64,000 nucleotides of DNA from Raineyella antarctica (GTDB lineage Bacteria > Actinomycetota > Actinomycetes > Propionibacteriales > Propionibacteriaceae), in assembly GCF_900092135.1 (NCBI RefSeq), contig NZ_FMYF01000001.1, forward strand, positions 318,883 to 382,882. The letters are read 5' to 3'. Below the pieces are notes generated by a model. That model was given only the letters and a program-made list of their open reading frames with translations. It did no database searches and was not told where the DNA came from. The position numbers and the translations under genes are program-made. This document shows, one piece after another, positions 60,554-64,000 of this stretch. How positions within the stretch are numbered: the first letter of the stretch is position 1; every line of letters begins with the position of its first letter.

Positions 60554-61060
60554 ATGGCCGTTCCCGACCCGCGCCGGCTGGCATCACTGTTCGAGCTGGA
60601 GTTCCCCCAGCTGCTGGCGACGTACAACTCGTACGCGGAGGCGCAGCGAGCCGTGGACTACTTGTCCGACAAGTCCTTCCCGGTGCAGAACCTGGCCATC
60701 GTCGGGACCGACCTGCGCTCGGTCGAGCGGGTCACGGGCCGCAAGGACTGGGGCACCGTGGTCAACCGGGGCCTGTCCAACGGCCTGTCGATCGGCCTGC
60801 TGTTCGGCGTGATGGCGATGCTCTTCTACCCCCCGCAGACCAACATCTACGAGCTGGCGGCGATCGCCGTGGTCGTCGGCGTGGTGATCAGCGTGGTGTT
60901 CGCCCTGATCGGCTACCTGATGACCCGCGGCCGGCGCGACTTCACCTCGGTGACCCAGACCATCGCGACCCGCTACGAGGTGCTCTGCGAGCACAAGGTC
61001 AGCATGAAGGCCCGCGAGCTGCTCGCCCAGATGCCCGGCGGGCGCAACGACTTCCGCTGA
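60554..61060 (+). CDS. General stress protein 17M-like membrane protein
   Basis: A 168-residue protein. The soluble N-terminal part (LATYNSYAEAQRAVDYLSDK) resembles the general-stress/YflT domain, and two membrane helices follow around residues 75-120 (IGLLFGVMAMLFY and LAAIAVVVGVVISVVFALIGY). A conserved-looking ATRYEVLCEH lies near the end. GGAGGACTGAGGG precedes the ATG, 3 bp after the upstream stop, so it is co-transcribed with the CoA lyase. Related genes lie in this same neighbourhood in mycobacteria. Function unknown. Confidence 0.83.
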   Translation: MAVPDPRRLASLFELEFPQLLATYNSYAEAQRAVDYLSDKSFPVQNLAIVGTDLRSVERVTGRKDWGTVVNRGLSNGLSIGLLFGVMAMLFYPPQTNIYELAAIAVVVGVVISVVFALIGYLMTRGRRDFTSVTQTIATRYEVLCEHKVSMKARELLAQMPGGRNDFR

Positions 61061-61090
61061 CCGTGGGCACCCGGACCCTACGGCCCCGCC

Positions 61091-62245
61091 TCACAACCAG
61101 TTGTTGCGCCGGAACAGCAGGAACAACGTGGTCATCAGCGACAGGATGATCCCCAGGACCACGAAGTAGCCGTACTGGGTGTGCAGTTCGGGCATGTGGT
61201 CGAAGTTCATCCCGTAGATGCCGGCGATCAGGGTCGGCACCGCGGCGATCGCCACGAACGCCGAGATCTTGCGCATGTCCTCGTTCTCGCTGACCGACAG
61301 CCGGTTCAGCGAGGCGGCGAGGATCGTGGAGAGCACCTCGTCGTAGGACTGGATCGCCTCCCGCGCCTCCGTGTGGTGGTCGGCAACCTCCCGGAAGTAG
61401 GCCTGCGCCTCCGGCGGGATCGCCTTGAACGTACGGGTCGCCAGCGCATGCAGCGGCGCGCCGAGCGGCGCGACGCCACGCTTGAACTCGATCAGCTCGC
61501 GCTTGATCTGGTACACCTGCTCGATGTCGCGGGCACCCTCCGGGGAGAACACCGCCGCCTCGACCTCGTCCACGTCCTCCTCGAAGTCGTTGACGACCTG
61601 CTGGTAGTCGTCGACCACCGTGTCGAGCACCCCGTACAGCACCGAGGCCGGGCCGTGGACCAGCCGGCCCGGGTGCTTCTCCATCGACTTGCGCAGCCGC
61701 TTCAGGGAGGTCTGCGAGCCCCGGCGTACGGTCATCACGAAGGCGGTGCCGACGAAGACCATGATCTGCCCGGTGGTGACGATCTCGGAGGTCTCGGGGC
61801 GTTCGCGCCGGGGGACGTACGCGACCGTCGAGACGACCAGGAACAGGGTGCGGCCGAACTGCTCCAGCTTGGAGCGGGTGTGGCCCTCGACGGCGTCCTC
61901 GATCGCGAGCGGGTGCAGGTTGAAGCGGCGGGCCAGGCCGGCCATGTCCTCGTCGTCGGGGTCGCGCAGGCCGAGCCAGACGAAGCCCTCGTTCGCCAGT
62001 GCGTGCGCGGTGGCCTCCTGGAGGTCGGCGCAGTCCTGGCGGATGCCGTCGACGTACCAGCCCCAGTTCACCACCGAGTCGGGGATCTCGGTGGGGAAGC
62101 CCTCGGCGGTCCAGTCGTGCCGGGGACGCTCCGGGAGCGTGCGCGGCGGTGCGCCCGGACCAGGGGTAGGTAGCGAGGGGGCGGGCGCTGGGGCGGGGGG
62201 CGTGGGCGTCGACGGGCGGCGCGGCGGGAACAGCGACGGGGCCAT
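61091..62245 (-). CDS. corA: Magnesium/cobalt transporter CorA
   Basis: A 384-residue CorA with the canonical pore signature YGMN at 344-347 (IAGIYGMNFDHMPELHTQYG), two C-terminal helices and a basic end FRRNNWL. The cytosolic funnel includes SKLEQFGRTLFLV and VYQIKRELIEFKRG. The first 45 residues are Pro/Ala-rich and absent from most CorA proteins. It starts 4 bp after pepP with GAGG as ribosome site, so it is transcribed with it. M. tuberculosis corA (Rv1239c) marks the same end of the conserved block. Confidence 0.95.
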   Translation of the reverse strand: MAPSLFPPRRPSTPTPPAPAPAPSLPTPGPGAPPRTLPERPRHDWTAEGFPTEIPDSVVNWGWYVDGIRQDCADLQEATAHALANEGFVWLGLRDPDDEDMAGLARRFNLHPLAIEDAVEGHTRSKLEQFGRTLFLVVSTVAYVPRRERPETSEIVTTGQIMVFVGTAFVMTVRRGSQTSLKRLRKSMEKHPGRLVHGPASVLYGVLDTVVDDYQQVVNDFEEDVDEVEAAVFSPEGARDIEQVYQIKRELIEFKRGVAPLGAPLHALATRTFKAIPPEAQAYFREVADHHTEAREAIQSYDEVLSTILAASLNRLSVSENEDMRKISAFVAIAAVPTLIAGIYGMNFDHMPELHTQYGYFVVLGIILSLMTTLFLLFRRNNWL

Positions 62246-62249
62246 GACC

Positions 62250-63740
62250 TCATCCCTCCAGGAGTGGGGCCATCCAGGCCTCGACGTCGTCGGGCCGGCG
62301 GGGGAGCTTGTCGGACAGCACCCGGGGGCCGTCCTCGGTGACCAGGATGTCGTCCTCGATCCGGACCCCGATGCCGCGCAGTTCGTCCGGCACCAGCAGG
62401 TCGGTGGACTTGAAGTACAGGCCGGGCTCGACGGTGATCACCATGCCGGGGCGCAGCTCGCCGAGGCGGTACTGCTCGGCCCGGGCACGGGCGCAGTCGT
62501 GCACGTCGATCCCCAGGTGGTGCGAGGTGCCGTGCACCATCCAGCGCCGGTGCTGGCCGCCCTCCTCGGAGACCGATTCCTCCGGGGTGACCGGCAGCAG
62601 GCCCCAGTCGTACAGGTGCTGGGCCAGCACGGTGACCGCCGCCTGGTGCACGTCCCTGAACGTGGTGCCCGGCCGGCAGACCGCGATGGCGGCGTCGGCG
62701 GCGGCGAGCACCGCCTCGTACACCCTGCGCTGCGGGTCGGTGAAACGACCGTTCACCGGCAGGGTACGGGTGATGTCTGCGGTGTAGAGCGTGTCGACCT
62801 CGATGCCGGCGTCGACCAGGATCAGGTCACCGTCGCGGACCTCCCCGTCGTTGCGGATCCAGTGCAGCGTGCAGGCGTGGTCACCGGCCGCGGCGATCGT
62901 GTCGTAGCCCAGCGCATTGCCCTCGTGTCGGGCGTACAGGCCGAAGACGCCCTCCACCCAGCGCTCGCCGCGACCCTTGGCGACCGCCTCGGGGAAGGAC
63001 CGGACCACCTCACCGAAGGCGGCGCAGGTCTTGTCGCAGGCCTGCTGCATCTGCTCGATCTCGAAGTCGTCCTTGACCAGCCGCAGCTCGGACAACGCGA
63101 CCTCGAACTCGTCGTCACCCTCGGTGGCGTCCTGCTCGGCGCCGACCTGGGTGCGCAACGCGTCGACCTGGGCGGTGAGGGCGGTGTCGGCCTCCCGGAC
63201 CAGCCGGATCCTGGTCGACCCGGCGTTCTTGGCCAGGGCGTCGGGGAGCTGGTCGATGGGGGCGCAGGCCAGCCCGGTCATCGCGGCCATCTCGTCGAGC
63301 GACTCGCGCTGGCCGACCCACATCTCGCCGTAGCGTGCGCTGGCGTAGAACTCCTCGTCGGTGCGCGGGGCCCGGGGCTTGAAGTAGAGGGTGGCCTGGT
63401 GGCCGTCGTCGGTGGGCTCCAGGACCAGGACGGCGTTCGGCTCCCGGTCGGTCCCCAGCCCGGACAGGTGCGCGAAGGCCGAGTGTGGCCGGAACCGGTA
63501 GTCGTTGTCGTTGTTGCGGGTCTTCAGCTCGCCGGCCGGCAGGACCAGCCGCTCGCCTGGGAACATCTCGCCGATGGTCCTCCGGCGGCGTGCCGCGGGC
63601 CCTGTGGCGGGCAGCGGCTCCGGCAGGTCGGCGGGATAGGGCGCCCAGTCGCCGACGATGAACTCGCGGAAGGCGTCCGAGAAGGGACTCTGGCGGTTCG
63701 GCAGCTTCGTGGTTTCCTGGGGCACCTCGTCTTCAGCCAT
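62250..63740 (-). CDS. pepP: Xaa-Pro aminopeptidase (M24B)
   Basis: A 496-residue metallopeptidase that removes residues before proline. The AMP_N domain spans about 50-185 (RRRTIGEMFPGERLVLPAG, NDYRFRPHSAFAHLSGL). Dinuclear metal ligands lie in LVDAGIEVDTLYTADITRT, HGTSHHLGIDVHD, VEPGLYF and GVRIEDDILVTEDG. ATG 63740 is chosen because CACAAT (63748-63753, minus strand) is 7 nt upstream; GTG 63767 and ATG 63749 are in-frame alternatives. A short palindrome GTGGCACC-G-GGTGCCAC (63751-63767) overlaps this promoter. Confidence 0.92.
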   Translation of the reverse strand: MAEDEVPQETTKLPNRQSPFSDAFREFIVGDWAPYPADLPEPLPATGPAARRRRTIGEMFPGERLVLPAGELKTRNNDNDYRFRPHSAFAHLSGLGTDREPNAVLVLEPTDDGHQATLYFKPRAPRTDEEFYASARYGEMWVGQRESLDEMAAMTGLACAPIDQLPDALAKNAGSTRIRLVREADTALTAQVDALRTQVGAEQDATEGDDEFEVALSELRLVKDDFEIEQMQQACDKTCAAFGEVVRSFPEAVAKGRGERWVEGVFGLYARHEGNALGYDTIAAAGDHACTLHWIRNDGEVRDGDLILVDAGIEVDTLYTADITRTLPVNGRFTDPQRRVYEAVLAAADAAIAVCRPGTTFRDVHQAAVTVLAQHLYDWGLLPVTPEESVSEEGGQHRRWMVHGTSHHLGIDVHDCARARAEQYRLGELRPGMVITVEPGLYFKSTDLLVPDELRGIGVRIEDDILVTEDGPRVLSDKLPRRPDDVEAWMAPLLEG

Positions 63741-63771
63741 GCTGCCCATTGTGGCACCGGGTGCCACGGGC

Positions 63772-64000
63772 TCAGGCCAGGTAGCGGGGCAGCGCCGGGC
63801 GGACCAGCAGGTAGGCGACCAGCCCGACCACGGAGGTCCCGAGCAGGATCAGGGCCAGCGGGGTCGGGCTCTCCCGGGTGACCAGGCCGACCACCGGGGC
63901 CAGGGCGCCGCCGATGGCGAAGCGTACGGCGCCGAGGACGGCGGCCGCCGTGCCCGCCGAACGGCCCTGGCGGTGCAGGGCGATGACGGTGAGGTTCGCG
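63772..64000 (-). CDS. MFS exporter of the Bcr/CflA type, C-terminal 76 residues (cut by window edge)
   Basis: An open frame enters from the right edge and ends at 63772. It encodes hydrophobic helices with ALHRQGRSAGTAAAVLGAVR followed by IGGALAPVVGLVTRE, matching the conserved helix 11-12 region of Bcr/CflA-like drug exporters (RAGSASALLG-type motif). Only the C-terminus is visible, so the subfamily assignment is tentative. Its stop is 31 bp upstream of the pepP start on the same strand. Confidence 0.75.
   Translation of the reverse strand, partial: ANLTVIALHRQGRSAGTAAAVLGAVRFAIGGALAPVVGLVTRESPTPLALILLGTSVVGLVAYLLVRPALPRYLA

Noticed and set aside
59591-61060. Citrate lyase operon
   Set aside because: Only the beta-subunit-like CoA lyase is present; no acyl carrier, alpha subunit or ligase genes flank it.
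63751-63767. Operator palindrome before pepP (GTGGCACC-G-GGTGCCAC)
   Set aside because: Arms are only 8 bp and lie in a 31-bp gap; in 72 percent GC DNA this can arise by chance, so it is mentioned under pepP but not called as a site.

Overview
The window is 64 kb of very GC-rich chromosomal DNA from an actinomycete, most likely a member of the Propionibacteriales. The evidence is mycothiol chemistry (mshB and a mycothiol-dependent DinB-fold enzyme), a DUF3117 gene, the succinylase-type dap genes, divergent glgA/glgC, and a gene order from about 39.7 to 62 kb that follows the Mycobacterium tuberculosis Rv1170-Rv1239c segment in compressed form. I see no rRNA, complete tRNA, CRISPR array, insertion sequence or prophage. 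Coding density is high and no gene-free stretch exceeds 300 bp; the longest is the 272 bp before the peptide-ABC operon at 33.6-33.85 kb.

Layout. 0-6.3 kb: a cut SbcC-like ATPase with its SbcD-like nuclease, a lipid kinase, an LLM-type flavin oxidoreductase, and a hemerythrin gene divergent from a TetR regulator. 6.5-12.5 kb: monomeric isocitrate dehydrogenase, then panC, panB, panD, a DUF2520 Rossmann gene and a CDP-alcohol phosphatidyltransferase, all on the minus strand. 12.5-21 kb: one giant gene for a cyclic beta-1,2-glucan synthase (NdvB/ChvB type), whose end overlaps the phosphatidyltransferase start. 21-26 kb: gluconate-type permease, hexose-6-phosphate mutarotase, an RNase HI fused to a SnoaL/DUF4440-like domain, and an MFS carrier. 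26-33.6 kb (plus strand): an O-antigen-ligase-like protein, a CorA relative with GQN instead of GMN, a small holin-like membrane protein, a HAD hydrolase, a mycothiol-dependent enzyme, NhaA with a candidate structured leader, and a NiaP-like MFS carrier. 33.8-39.7 kb: a five-gene dipeptide/oligopeptide ABC importer.

39.7-64 kb holds the conserved actinobacterial block: mshB, a VanW protein, an SH3/GNAT-like gene, fdxA, dapC, a transglycosylase-like protein, dapD, an MFS exporter, dapE, a LOG protein, a small membrane protein, DUF3117, glgA and glgC, an O-methyltransferase, a TB7.3-like biotinyl protein, dapA, tatB, mrp, DUF1003, a MgtE_N/CBS protein, a citrate-lyase-like CoA enzyme, a stress membrane protein, corA, an Xaa-Pro aminopeptidase, and the end of a Bcr/CflA-like exporter. 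Four diaminopimelate/lysine genes (dapC, dapD, dapE, dapA) lie within 12 kb. Relative to M. tuberculosis the sigE-rseA-htrA genes are absent between the O-methyltransferase and tatB.

Two genome-wide signals stand out. About sixteen genes lack a Shine-Dalgarno sequence and have a TANNNT-like -10 box (some imperfect) 6-7 nt before the start codon, pointing to leaderless mRNAs. The palindrome CGTACG is strongly over-represented and biases codon choice. The most unusual protein-level observations are a textbook EF-hand loop in the tail of TatB, a related acidic DxDxDG loop at the C-terminus of NhaA, and the complete NdvB-type synthase in an actinomycete.
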